A stretch of 37,985 nucleotides of DNA from assembly GCA_046331705.1 (NCBI GenBank), contig JAXLQJ010000067.1, positions 1-37,985 on the forward strand, read 5' to 3'. The notes under the pieces are model-generated. The model ran no database searches. It was not told the DNA's origin and saw only the letters and a list, made by a program, of their open reading frames with translations. Position numbers and translations under genes: made by a program. Origin of the DNA: JADJOY01 sp046331705 [NCBI: bacterium] (GTDB taxonomy: Bacteria; JADJOY01). Shown one piece after another: positions 1 through 8,260 of the stretch. How positions within the stretch are numbered: position 1 is the stretch's first letter; each line of letters starts with the position of its first letter.

Positions 1-2
1 CT

Positions 3-647
3 TCAACGCGGGGACTGGGCGAGCACCGCGCGGCGCACCAGCCGGCGGACCTCGTCCTTGAGCGCCGTGGTGGAGTCCGATTCGCCGCGCTCGGCCGGCA
101 GGTAGCCGGCCAGCACGACTGGCGCGGCAGCGAAGTAGAAGAGGATCATCCCCACGCTTCCGATGAGCACCGCGGGCGGATCGAAGCGCTGGAACTCGCC
201 GCGTTCTTGCCCGGCGCGCACGTACTCGGTGACGACCCGCAGCATGGGATGAACGTGATCGCTGAGCAACGTGGCGATGTCGATGTTGTGGTCCACCAGC
301 TCGCGAAACGCGAGGATCGCGAACTGCGGCTTGCGAGCGATGAGATCGACGAACGAGTCGGTGAGGTGCTCGATCTGCTCGGCCGGCGTGCCGGGCCGTT
401 GGATCGCCGCCACCAGCATCTCCTGGAGGTCGCGCAAGATCGCGCGCAGCACCTCCGAGTAGAGCTCGGCCTTGGTCGGGAAGTGGTAGTAGAGCGAGGC
501 CTTGCGGATTCCCACGCGCTCCGCGATCTCCGCGAGGTTGGCGCCGCTGAATCCGCTGCGGCAGAAGGCCGACTCGGCCTCCTCCAGGATCCGTTCGCGA
601 GTGGCGGGCCCGTTCCGGGGGCGGCTCGGTTTCGGGTCGTGGGTCAT
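3..647 (-). CDS. TetR/AcrR family transcriptional regulator
   Basis: Complete 214-residue protein. Residues about 14-62 form the TetR N-terminal helix-turn-helix; the recognition part reads IRKASLYYHFPTKAELY, a near-consensus TetR signature. The remaining ~150 residues are helical and should be the ligand-binding and dimer domain, with a hydrophobic FYFAAAPVVLAGYLP stretch near the end. The ATG at 647 is chosen because the HTH begins a few residues later; the open frame upstream of it is only the shadow of the FadL gene. It lies 62 bases downstream of that FadL-type gene in the same direction, so it may be co-transcribed and control the fatty-acid/ketone-body genes next to it (acetoacetyl-CoA synthetase, FadL). 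The ligand is unknown; an acyl-CoA is a guess from context. The stop codon lies three bases from the window edge. Confidence 0.93.
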   Translation of the reverse strand: MTHDPKPSRPRNGPATRERILEEAESAFCRSGFSGANLAEIAERVGIRKASLYYHFPTKAELYSEVLRAILRDLQEMLVAAIQRPGTPAEQIEHLTDSFVDLIARKPQFAILAFRELVDHNIDIATLLSDHVHPMLRVVTEYVRAGQERGEFQRFDPPAVLIGSVGMILFYFAAAPVVLAGYLPAERGESDSTTALKDEVRRLVRRAVLAQSPR

Positions 648-709
648 CGGCGGCGAGTCGGGATCGAAGCGCGCGGCGCGAGCCCGCGCGCGGGGTCGCG
701 TCGCTTCGT

Positions 710-2218
710 TCAGTAGCGATAGATCAGCGTGGCGCCGAGCGACAGCGCCAGCGCCTCGAGCTCGAGCGGAAAGTCGTTGACGGTGGTCGAGAAGTCCTTG
801 CTGCCACCGAGGTTGACGCTCTGGCCCACGGCGAACTTGCGCGACGGATAGTGGAGGAGCTGCGCCACCGTCGACAGGTCGAGGCCCGCGAGCGCGGGCT
901 CGTCGAGGCTGTGATGAAGGAACTCGCGCCACGTGCAGCCCAGGCTGTAGATGAAACGCGTACCGTCGAGCGTGCCGGAGTCGACGGTGGTCTTGGGTAC
1001 CGGTGTCGGGTCGTACCAGAAGCCGGCCTGGACCCTCACGTCCGCGGTGACCCGATACTCGATGCCCGTGCGCACGGAGAACGTGTCGTTGAACTGCCGC
1101 TCGAAGAGCTGCTCCTTCACGCCGAGCAGCCCGTCGCCCAGGAACTGGATGCGCTGCTTGTTCCAGGCGGTCGCCCAGTTGGTCCACACCCCGTCGACGG
1201 CGACGAGCAGCTCCTCGGACGGGCGATACGCGATGCCCACGGCCACCTGTCGGGGGAAGATGATCCGGTAGCGAAACCGTGTGGCCTCGTCGACGAGCGG
1301 CCCGCCGTTCAGGCTCACGAGCAGCGGGTTGTCGTTCACCAGTCGCTTCACGTCGTCGGCCCAGATCACGGCGGCGCGTCCCTCGTAGTCCACCGCCATC
1401 AGGTCGCGATACGTGATGCCGTAGCTGAACGGCACGCCCGGTTTCCGAAACAGCAAGCCCAGGTGGTAGTTGAAGTGGGCGAAGTCGATGTCGAGGGTGT
1501 TCGAGGGGGCGAGGCCGGTGGGGAATTCTTGGTCGCTCTGGATCTCGAACTTCCCGTCGTCGACGCCGTTCTTCGAGTCGAGCAGCTCGCGCAGGAACGG
1601 CAGGTCCACGCCGATGTCCGCGATCGCGGCGTCGGTGAAGAAGCCGTCGCCGAGCTTCTGACGGTTCTCCATCTGGCGAAGCGCGCTCACGTTGAAGGTG
1701 GCGCCGACGTAGAAGCCCGACTCGCCGATGTGGTAGCCGACGGCGGGCGAGAGCGTCTCGACGAAGGTGCTCGTCTCGTACGCCGAGTAGCGCAACGGCC
1801 CGTGATCCTGGTCCCACTCGATCGCCGTGCCCCAGGTCGTCCCACCGCCGAGATCGAAGACGAGCCCAGGAACGCCGACGCGGAACGTGCCCGGGAAGTA
1901 GACGTTGTAGATGGGCGGGGTGATGTCGTGGCTCGCGCCGCCCTCGGCCGCCGACGAACGTTGCGTCACGAACGGCAGCACCACTTGCGAGAGGCCGACT
2001 TCCTGGATGTCTTCTTGCTCGAGCTGACCGAGCCCCGCCGGGTTGTAGTACCAAGCGGAGGCGCTGTCCGCCACGGCGGTGGCGGCGCCGCCCATCCCCG
2101 CTTCGCGGGGCCCGAAGCCGATGGTCTCGATGTAGCCCGCGCGGCTGGTGGCCGCGCCGAGCATGCCCATGAGCGCGCCACACACGAACAACGCGATCGG
2201 AAGAATGCGCCGTTGCAT
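710..2218 (-). CDS. FadL/OMPP1/TodX-type outer-membrane transporter (paralogue 1)
   Basis: A 502-residue protein with an N-terminal signal peptide (hydrophobic core about residues 5-24, likely cut near SRAG) followed by the OMPP1/FadL opening: a GFGPREAGMGGAATA segment and then AWYYNPAGL, the conserved NPAG that sits at the start of the FadL hatch region. The rest alternates like a 14-strand beta barrel and ends in a strand finishing Tyr-Arg-Tyr, an outer-membrane-type aromatic C-terminus. The family moves long-chain fatty acids or other hydrophobic compounds across the outer membrane. It lies 95 bases downstream of the acetoacetyl-CoA synthetase gene and 62 upstream of the TetR gene, all in one direction. 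Substrate cannot be read from sequence. It is one of three members in this window, and its N-terminal motif resembles the pair at 23261-26100. Confidence 0.9.
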   Translation of the reverse strand: MQRRILPIALFVCGALMGMLGAATSRAGYIETIGFGPREAGMGGAATAVADSASAWYYNPAGLGQLEQEDIQEVGLSQVVLPFVTQRSSAAEGGASHDITPPIYNVYFPGTFRVGVPGLVFDLGGGTTWGTAIEWDQDHGPLRYSAYETSTFVETLSPAVGYHIGESGFYVGATFNVSALRQMENRQKLGDGFFTDAAIADIGVDLPFLRELLDSKNGVDDGKFEIQSDQEFPTGLAPSNTLDIDFAHFNYHLGLLFRKPGVPFSYGITYRDLMAVDYEGRAAVIWADDVKRLVNDNPLLVSLNGGPLVDEATRFRYRIIFPRQVAVGIAYRPSEELLVAVDGVWTNWATAWNKQRIQFLGDGLLGVKEQLFERQFNDTFSVRTGIEYRVTADVRVQAGFWYDPTPVPKTTVDSGTLDGTRFIYSLGCTWREFLHHSLDEPALAGLDLSTVAQLLHYPSRKFAVGQSVNLGGSKDFSTTVNDFPLELEALALSLGATLIYRY

Positions 2219-2313
2219 GGCGCGGGATCATAGACCGTAGCGCTACGCGTGCCCATCCCCGCGCGCAGGTCTTCGCGCGGAACGAGCTGCGCGCCTGTGT
2301 CGCGATCGGCCCG

Positions 2314-4269
2314 TCAGGCCTTGAGGATCGGCAGGTCGCGGTAGAGCTCGAGCACGTCCGGATTCGCGAGCGCCTCGCGATTCTCCACGGGCTTGCCGTG
2401 GACGAGGTTCCGCACCGCCAGCTCGACCTTCTTGCCCGAACGCGTGTACGGGATGTCGGCGACGGGGACGATCTTCGCCGGCACGTGGCGCGGGCTCGCG
2501 TTGTCGCGGATGGTCTTCCGGATCTTGGCTTCCAGCGTCGCGTCGAAACGCACGTCCGGGCGCGTCTTCACGAACAGCACCACGCGCACGTCGCCCTGCC
2601 AGTCCTGACCGATCACCAGGCTGTCCGCGACCTCGGGCAGGCTCTCCACGGGACGATAGATCTCCGCGGTGCCGATCCGGACGCCGCCCGGGTTGAGAGT
2701 CGCGTCGGATCGCCCGTACACGACCACGCCGCCGCGCTCCGTGATCTCGATCAAGTCGCCGTGCGTCCAGATCCCCGGGAAGCGCTCGAAGTAGGCCGCT
2801 CGGTAGCGCTTGTCGTCCGGATCGTTCCAGAATCCCACGGGCATCGACGGGAAAGCCCGCGTGCAGACGAGCTCGCCCGGTCTGCCGGTGACGGATGCGC
2901 CGGCGTCGTCGAACGCATCCACCGCCATGCCGAGCCCCCGACACTGGATCTCGGGCGCCACGACGGGCAAGCGCGGATTGCCGAGCACGAAGCACGACAC
3001 GATGTCGGTGCCGCCCGAGATCGAGGCCAGGTGCACGTCGCGCTTCACCTCGCGGTACACGTACTCGAAGCTCTCGTGCAGCAACGGCGAGCCAGTCGAG
3101 AGCACCGTGCGCAGCGCGTGGAGGTCGTGCTCGGCGCCCGGTCGCACACCCTCCTTCTCGACCGCGGCGAGGTACTTGGCGCTGGTGCCGAAGATCGTGA
3201 CGCCTTCCTCGGCCGCCATGCGCCACAGCGCGTCGGCCCCGGGATGGAAGGGTGAGCCGTCCCACAGCACCAGCGTGGCACCCGAGGCGAGACCGGAGGC
3301 GAGCCAGTTCCACATCATCCAGCCGCAGGTCGTGAAGTAGAAGAAGCGATCGTCGCGCTTGAGGTCGGCGTGCAGCCACTGTTCCTTCACGTGCTGCAGC
3401 AGCGTGCCGCCGGCGCCGTGGACGATGCATTTGGGAACGCCGGTCGTCCCCGAGGAGTAGAGGATGTAGATGGGGTGATCGAAAGGCAGCGCCGCGAAGG
3501 CCAGCGGTCGGCCGGCCGCGCGCTCGATGGCCACGTCGAAGCGCTCCGCCGGCACCGAGAGATCGGCGAGGCTCGGCTCGGGCGACGCGTACGGGATCAC
3601 CAGCACGCGTTCGATCGATCCGACCTCGCGCACCAGCCCCCGCGCCCGGTCCAGGCAGTCGTGGCTCTTGCCGCCGTACGGATAGGCGTCGGCCGTGATC
3701 AGCACCTTGGGCTCGATCTGGCCGAACCGATCGACCACGCCACGCAAACCGAAGTCGGGCGAGCACGACGACCAGACGGCACCGAGGCTGGTGGTCGCGA
3801 GCATCGCGATGACCGCTTCCGGGACGTTCGGCACGAACCCCGCCACGCGATCGCCGACGCCGACCCCCGCGTCGGCGAGCCACGCCGCGAGGCCGGCGAC
3901 GGCGGAATGAAGCTCGGCGTAGCTGACCACGCGGCGCCGGCCGTCCTCCGCGCGCGCGACCAGCGCGGGATGATCGTCGCGGCGGCGCAGCAGGTTCTCG
4001 GCGAAGTTGAGCCTCGCCCCGGTGAACCAGCGCGCGCCCGGCATGCGCTCGCCGTCGACCAGCACCTCGTCCCACGGACGGGCGGCGCGGACCTCGGCGA
4101 GGTCCCAGATCGATCTCCAGAACGCCGCGCGATCGTCGATCGACCATTGCCAGAGCTCGTGGTCGTCGGCGAAGCGGCGGCCCAAGCGCGCCTCGAGCTG
4201 CGTCTGGTAGCGCGTGAGGTTGGCGGACGCGATGCGTTCGGCGTTGGGTGTCCACAGTCGCGAGGTCAT
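2314..4269 (-). CDS. Acetoacetyl-CoA synthetase (acetoacetate--CoA ligase)
   Basis: 651 residues, the usual length for this ANL-superfamily enzyme, which activates acetoacetate (or related short 3-oxoacids) to the CoA thioester using ATP. The N-terminus reads LWTPNAERIASANLTRY and continues with WSIDDRAAFW and GARWFTGARLNFAENLL, all characteristic of acetoacetate-CoA ligases. Near residue 270 is the adenylation P-loop YSSGTTGVPKCIVHGAGG. The A8 hinge region contains GRSDATLNPGGVRIGTAEIY, and the C-terminal catalytic lysine lies in YTRSGKKVEL (about residue 610). No defect is visible. It probably feeds ketone bodies, or the acetoacetate end of branched or aromatic acid breakdown, into central metabolism. 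The LOG-like gene ends 54 bases upstream on the same strand and the FadL gene follows 95 bases downstream, so an operon is plausible. Confidence 0.95.
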   Translation of the reverse strand: MTSRLWTPNAERIASANLTRYQTQLEARLGRRFADDHELWQWSIDDRAAFWRSIWDLAEVRAARPWDEVLVDGERMPGARWFTGARLNFAENLLRRRDDHPALVARAEDGRRRVVSYAELHSAVAGLAAWLADAGVGVGDRVAGFVPNVPEAVIAMLATTSLGAVWSSCSPDFGLRGVVDRFGQIEPKVLITADAYPYGGKSHDCLDRARGLVREVGSIERVLVIPYASPEPSLADLSVPAERFDVAIERAAGRPLAFAALPFDHPIYILYSSGTTGVPKCIVHGAGGTLLQHVKEQWLHADLKRDDRFFYFTTCGWMMWNWLASGLASGATLVLWDGSPFHPGADALWRMAAEEGVTIFGTSAKYLAAVEKEGVRPGAEHDLHALRTVLSTGSPLLHESFEYVYREVKRDVHLASISGGTDIVSCFVLGNPRLPVVAPEIQCRGLGMAVDAFDDAGASVTGRPGELVCTRAFPSMPVGFWNDPDDKRYRAAYFERFPGIWTHGDLIEITERGGVVVYGRSDATLNPGGVRIGTAEIYRPVESLPEVADSLVIGQDWQGDVRVVLFVKTRPDVRFDATLEAKIRKTIRDNASPRHVPAKIVPVADIPYTRSGKKVELAVRNLVHGKPVENREALANPDVLELYRDLPILKA

Positions 4270-4323
4270 GGTCGCGCACCCCGAGGTCGAGGGTTCCAGG
4301 AGGAGAGGCGAACGCCGCGGCGC

Positions 4324-4788
4324 TCAGCTCGCGCCGCGCTCGTCGAGCCCGCTCACGGCGAGGCGGATCGCCTCCACCGGATCCTCGGCGCGGATCACGC
4401 CGGGGAGGTCCCAGGTGTTGAGGCCCACCACGCGCTTGCCGAGCTTGAGCGCGATGGCGATCTCGGAGAGCGTGCCGTACTCGCCCGCCACCGCGATGAA
4501 CGCGTCCGCGCTGTGCGCGAGCACCACGTTTCGCGCGTGGCCCATGTTGGTCGCGATGGCGATCTGGATGTGCGGGTTCGCGCGGTGCCGCGTGGGGGTG
4601 GGCAGGATGCCGACGGTGACGCCGCGCTCCTGGCGGGCTCCGCGGGCGGCCGCTTCCATCACGCCGCCCAATCCGCCGCACAAGAGCACGTGCCCGGCGC
4701 GCGCGACCTCGCGCCCGACTTCCATCGCGAGCGCGTAGACCGCGCCATCGCACGTGCCAGCGCCGATCACGGCCAGTTGCAGAGGCAT
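4324..4788 (-). CDS. LOG/TIGR00725-family Rossmann protein
   Basis: 154 residues with the Rossmann fold of the lysine-decarboxylase-like (LOG) superfamily. It opens with the nucleotide-binding strand LAVIGAGTC, has GGLGGVMEAAARGA at about residues 38-51 and the second signature GEYGTLSEIAIAL at about 102-114. True LOG phosphoribohydrolases, which release cytokinin bases from nucleoside monophosphates, carry PGGxGTxxE; here the first positions are AGE, as in the short TIGR00725 branch of unknown function. Nucleotide hydrolysis is therefore a family guess, not shown. It lies between the radical SAM gene (52 bases upstream) and acetoacetyl-CoA synthetase (54 bases downstream), which gives no obvious functional hint. 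Confidence 0.85.
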   Translation of the reverse strand: MPLQLAVIGAGTCDGAVYALAMEVGREVARAGHVLLCGGLGGVMEAAARGARQERGVTVGILPTPTRHRANPHIQIAIATNMGHARNVVLAHSADAFIAVAGEYGTLSEIAIALKLGKRVVGLNTWDLPGVIRAEDPVEAIRLAVSGLDERGAS

Positions 4789-4840
4789 GGTTCCTGGGGG
4801 GCGCGGCGGGTTTCGGCGGCGAGCGCGCGTGCGTCGTGAA

Positions 4841-6238
4841 TCATGTCAGATACGTGAGGGCTTTGCGCATCAACGGATAGGTCGCGCCCGATGTCCACGC
4901 GTCGCGCAAGGTGCGGAGCAAGATGCGCGGCCGTCCGTAGAAGCGAACCAGCATCGTGCGTTGCATCGACTTCAACCATTCCACCGAGAGCGTCCCGCGG
5001 CTCGCCACGGGATTCGAGAAACTGCCACGAGCGGGATCGGATGCCCAGCCTTCGATGCGTCCCAGGCTCACCAGCTCCTCGCCGGAGCGGGTACCCGGCA
5101 GCGGACGGAAACCGTGGAAGTTGGCGCCGGTGAGGTCGAGACGGAGCGCCAGATCGAGCGTCGCCCTCACGTCCTCCGGCTCCTCGTCGGGGTAGCCGAG
5201 CATGAAGAAGCCGTGCACGGGGAATCCCTCGCTTCGCGCCAGGCGGACCTTCTCCTCGATCAGCGGGACCGACAGCGCCTTGCGCATGCGCTTCAGGATC
5301 CGCGGCGATCCCGACTCGATGCCCACGATGAGCGCATAGCAGCCTCCGGCGCGCATCTCGCGCAGCATCTCGCGCTCGAGCGTCTCGAGGCGCACACCGT
5401 TCGGCATCGTCCACGTGATGCCGAGCCCGCTCGCGCGCATGGCGCGGCTGAACCGGATCACGTAGTCGCGATCCCACGTGAAGTTGTCGTCCTCGATGTG
5501 GATCTCGCGGATGCCGTAGCGGCGATGCAGGTGCTCGATCTCGCTCAGCACGTGCTCGACCGAGCGGCTTCGCATCGCTCGGCCCGTGACGGTGAAGCCG
5601 GCGCAGAACGTACAGCGGTACGGGCACCCACGGGTCACGATGATGGGCGCGAAGGGCCGCTGGCGCACGAAGAGCGTCGGGGGGAAGCGCTGATACGCAC
5701 GCGGATCGATCGACTCCCAGGCGGGGAACCCGAGGGCGTCGAGATCGTCGCTGAAAAGCGGCTCCGACGAGACGATCCTGTCGCCCCGTCGAACGGTGAG
5801 GCCCGGGATCTCCGCCGGGTCGAGCGCTCGGCCGTCGGCGATGCGATCCGCGATCGCGACGAGGCCTCGCTCGCCCTCGCCCCGAAACGCGAGGTCGAGG
5901 CTCGGGATGTCGCGCAACGACTCGCTGGCGGCCGCCGACGCATGCGGTCCACCGAGGATCGTCGGCACGCCGGGCAGCGCACGGCGGACCACCGCGCACA
6001 TCGGCTCGATCGTCGAGACGTCGGACGTGAAGGCCGTGAGGCCCACCAGCTCCGGACGGAAGCGGTCGAGCGCGTCGTACCAATCGTCGAGATCGCCTCC
6101 GCTCAGCGTGAGATCGACGACCCTCGGCTGGTGGCCGGCGCGCGCGAGCGCCGCGGCGAGATAGCCGAGCCCGAGCGGCGGCAGGATCTGGAGTACCTGG
6201 CTGCGCGGGCGCGGAGGGACGGCGAGCAGGACTCGCAC
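4841..6238 (-). CDS. B12-binding-domain radical SAM protein
   Basis: 465 residues. The first ~140 form a Rossmann-like cobalamin-binding region (ILPPLGLGYLAAALARAGH, later ILGGPHASA). The radical SAM core follows with the cluster motif RGCPYRCTFC, giving Cys 205, 209 and 212 in CxxxCxxC spacing, and then IEDDNFTWD, GIESGSPRIL and GYPDEEPEDV, typical of the BchE/HpnP-like class. No DxHxxH base-off cobalamin motif is seen, as is common in this class. Members carry out methylations, cyclisations or ring rearrangements on lipids, tetrapyrroles and natural products; the substrate here is unknown. The start is GTG at 6238, which puts the conserved MRVLLAVPP strand at the very N-terminus. The C-terminal ~60 residues are basic and may contact the membrane. 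It lies 21 bases after the small membrane protein gene on the same strand. Confidence 0.92.
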   Translation of the reverse strand: MRVLLAVPPRPRSQVLQILPPLGLGYLAAALARAGHQPRVVDLTLSGGDLDDWYDALDRFRPELVGLTAFTSDVSTIEPMCAVVRRALPGVPTILGGPHASAAASESLRDIPSLDLAFRGEGERGLVAIADRIADGRALDPAEIPGLTVRRGDRIVSSEPLFSDDLDALGFPAWESIDPRAYQRFPPTLFVRQRPFAPIIVTRGCPYRCTFCAGFTVTGRAMRSRSVEHVLSEIEHLHRRYGIREIHIEDDNFTWDRDYVIRFSRAMRASGLGITWTMPNGVRLETLEREMLREMRAGGCYALIVGIESGSPRILKRMRKALSVPLIEEKVRLARSEGFPVHGFFMLGYPDEEPEDVRATLDLALRLDLTGANFHGFRPLPGTRSGEELVSLGRIEGWASDPARGSFSNPVASRGTLSVEWLKSMQRTMLVRFYGRPRILLRTLRDAWTSGATYPLMRKALTYLT

Positions 6239-6259
6239 GTCGTTCGTCCGGAGGGCGGG

Positions 6260-6508
6260 TTACGCCCCGCCCGTGGCGACGCGGGCTACCGATTCGGCGA
6301 CGACCGGCGGCGCCGAGCTGGTCGCCGAAGGGCGCGTTCTCGCGATCCAGAGGTTGGCCCACCACATCAGGAGCGCCACCGCCAGGGTCCCGGCGAGCAG
6401 CGCAGCGAGACTGAGCACGAAGCCGCGCATCAGGCGGCGCTCTTCGGCTCGGTGCAGGCGGATGTCCATGGTGCGGGCGGCGCGACTGCTCGGCGTGCGC
6501 GTGGTCAT
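6260..6508 (-). CDS. Small single-pass membrane protein, unknown function
   Basis: 82 residues: an Arg-rich, charged N-terminus of about 28 residues, one clear transmembrane helix (FVLSLAALLAGTLAVALL followed by MWWANLWI), then an Ala/Ser/Pro tail. By the positive-inside rule the basic N-terminus should be cytoplasmic. The codons show the strong third-position G/C bias of neighbouring genes, and the frame fits exactly between the DUF885 gene (37 bases upstream) and the radical SAM gene (21 bases downstream), so I take it as real. No family recognised. It might anchor or accompany the radical SAM enzyme, but this rests on position alone. Confidence 0.65.
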   Translation of the reverse strand: MTTRTPSSRAARTMDIRLHRAEERRLMRGFVLSLAALLAGTLAVALLMWWANLWIARTRPSATSSAPPVVAESVARVATGGA

Positions 6509-6545
6509 GCTACCACCAGCCGCCGCCGAACGGGCCAGGCCGCGA

Positions 6546-8243
6546 TCACGGGAACGGTACCTCGCCGAGCAACGCGCGACGCGTGAGCGCGGGCGAGAGG
6601 CTGCCGAAGCTCAGCAAGTGGTCGTGGAAGCGGGCGAGCTCGAACCCGGCGCCCGCGCGCTCGCGAACGCGCGCGCGCAGATCGAGCAAGAGCTCGCGCC
6701 CGACCAGGTAGGTCGAGGCCTGCGTCGGCCATGCGGCGTAGCGACGCACCTCGGCGCGGGCGGTGGCGGGATCGAGCCCGACGGCGTCGACCAAGCGCTC
6801 GGCGCTCTCCTCGACGGTCCATTCGCCGCGGTGCAGCCGCACGTCGACGTCGACCCGCCAGGTGCGGAAGAGGGCGTCGCGCAGCTGGGTCAGCTCGACT
6901 CGTGGATCCTCGCTCAGTCCTTCTTCCACCATCAGCTGTTCGCAGTAGAGCGCCCAACCCTCGCAGAGCAGCGGCGTGCCGTAGAGCGCTCGCGCCCTCG
7001 ACCCGCACCGCTTGGCGCGGGCGAGCTGCAGGTGGTGCCCGGGAAAAGCCTCGTGGACCACCAGCTGGGTGATGTTCGGCCATGCGTGATGGGCAAGCCA
7101 CGCTTCGCGCGCCTCGCCCTCGAGGCCGTCGGGAAGCGGCGTCACGTAGAAGAGCCCGCGTCCAGCGGGCTCGAGCGGGGCGGGGGGGAGGTAGGCGGCG
7201 ATCGGGATCAGCGGCCGCTCGAACTCGGGAGTCGCGACCACCGCGAGGTCCTCGTCGGCGATCGCGACCAGCCCCCGCTCGGCGACGAACCGGCGAACCC
7301 GGGCGACCTCGCCGCGGTAGGCGTCGAGAACGGCCTCCGCGGGCGGGTGGTCGCTGCCGATCTCGCGCCACAGCTCGCGCCAGCTGCGATGGGGATCGAT
7401 CCTCGCCGCGACCTGGCGGAGGCGTTCCTCGGTCTCGCGACGCACGCGGGCGGCGAGCTCGAGCAGCGCGTCGGTCGTGATGGCGAGGCCGTGGGCCTTC
7501 TCGAAGCGCAGCGTGAACGCGGCCTCGCCGATCGCTGCGTTACGAACCGCCCCACCGGCGTCGAGCTGCTCGCGCAATCGCGCCGCATACGCGTCGAGCG
7601 CGGCCGTCGCGTCGGCCGAGCCTGCCGCGACCCGGTCACGGATGGCGGGCGCGGTCGCGGCCGCCACGGCGGGAAGCGTGGTGCCGAAGAGCTCGCGAGC
7701 GCCGGCACAGGTTTCGATGGCGTTCTCGGAGAGGACGCGCGCCGGGCCGTCGAGGTTGGCGAGACCCTCGGCGAGCAGCCGCGGGATCTCACTCAGGCGC
7801 GCCGCGAGCGCTCGCATCCGCTCCTCGAGCGGACGGGACTCGCGCACCGCGAGCAGATAACACGCATAGATCGCGGTTTCCGGATAGATCGCCGGGTTCC
7901 ACGTCCAGGTGCGCACGTGGTGCCAGTCGTGAAGATCCGCTTCGAGCGTGCCGAGGACCTGGGCTCGGTCGAGGCGCTCGTCCGCCGTCAGCGCATCGTC
8001 GGGCAGCTCGGCGAGCAGCCGCGCCAGCCCCGCGGTCTCGGCGAGCTGCGCTTCCAGGGTGCGGGGGGCGAAGCTATCGAGCTCGTGATCGTGTCCCGCG
8101 ACACCGTCGATCGTCGCGGTGACGGGGCTCGATCGCCAGCGGTGCTCGAGAATGCGGCGGAAGATGGCCGCGAAGCTCGGTGCGGACTCCGCCGTCGGCG
8201 CGCCCGCGAGCGAAGCGCCGATGGATGCGCCGCCCGCGTCCAC
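6546..8243 (-). CDS. DUF885-family zinc metallopeptidase-like protein
   Basis: 565 residues, the usual DUF885 size. Around residue 394 is HEAFPGHHLQL, the family form of the zinc site (HExxPGHxLQ), and about 35 residues later LCEGWALYCEQL supplies the expected downstream glutamate. The family is related to M2/M3-like gluzincins and is presumed to cut short peptides or amides; no substrate is established here. No signal peptide is visible, so it is probably cytoplasmic. The start is uncertain: GTG 8243 has a purine-rich GAGCGAG about 12 bases ahead, while a TTG at 8264 would overlap the RibBX-like stop as TTGA. Either way it is essentially contiguous with that gene, and co-translation is likely. 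A peptidase directly after an amide-bond-forming ATP-grasp gene set may process the same product. Confidence 0.88.
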   Translation of the reverse strand: MDAGGASIGASLAGAPTAESAPSFAAIFRRILEHRWRSSPVTATIDGVAGHDHELDSFAPRTLEAQLAETAGLARLLAELPDDALTADERLDRAQVLGTLEADLHDWHHVRTWTWNPAIYPETAIYACYLLAVRESRPLEERMRALAARLSEIPRLLAEGLANLDGPARVLSENAIETCAGARELFGTTLPAVAAATAPAIRDRVAAGSADATAALDAYAARLREQLDAGGAVRNAAIGEAAFTLRFEKAHGLAITTDALLELAARVRRETEERLRQVAARIDPHRSWRELWREIGSDHPPAEAVLDAYRGEVARVRRFVAERGLVAIADEDLAVVATPEFERPLIPIAAYLPPAPLEPAGRGLFYVTPLPDGLEGEAREAWLAHHAWPNITQLVVHEAFPGHHLQLARAKRCGSRARALYGTPLLCEGWALYCEQLMVEEGLSEDPRVELTQLRDALFRTWRVDVDVRLHRGEWTVEESAERLVDAVGLDPATARAEVRRYAAWPTQASTYLVGRELLLDLRARVRERAGAGFELARFHDHLLSFGSLSPALTRRALLGEVPFP

Positions 8244-8260
8244 GCGCGCGCGAGGCTCGC

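Noticed and set aside
4754-6586. Long plus-strand open frame across the LOG-like and radical SAM genes
   Set aside because: No recognisable domain; composition typical of a shadow frame, while the minus strand encodes clear families.
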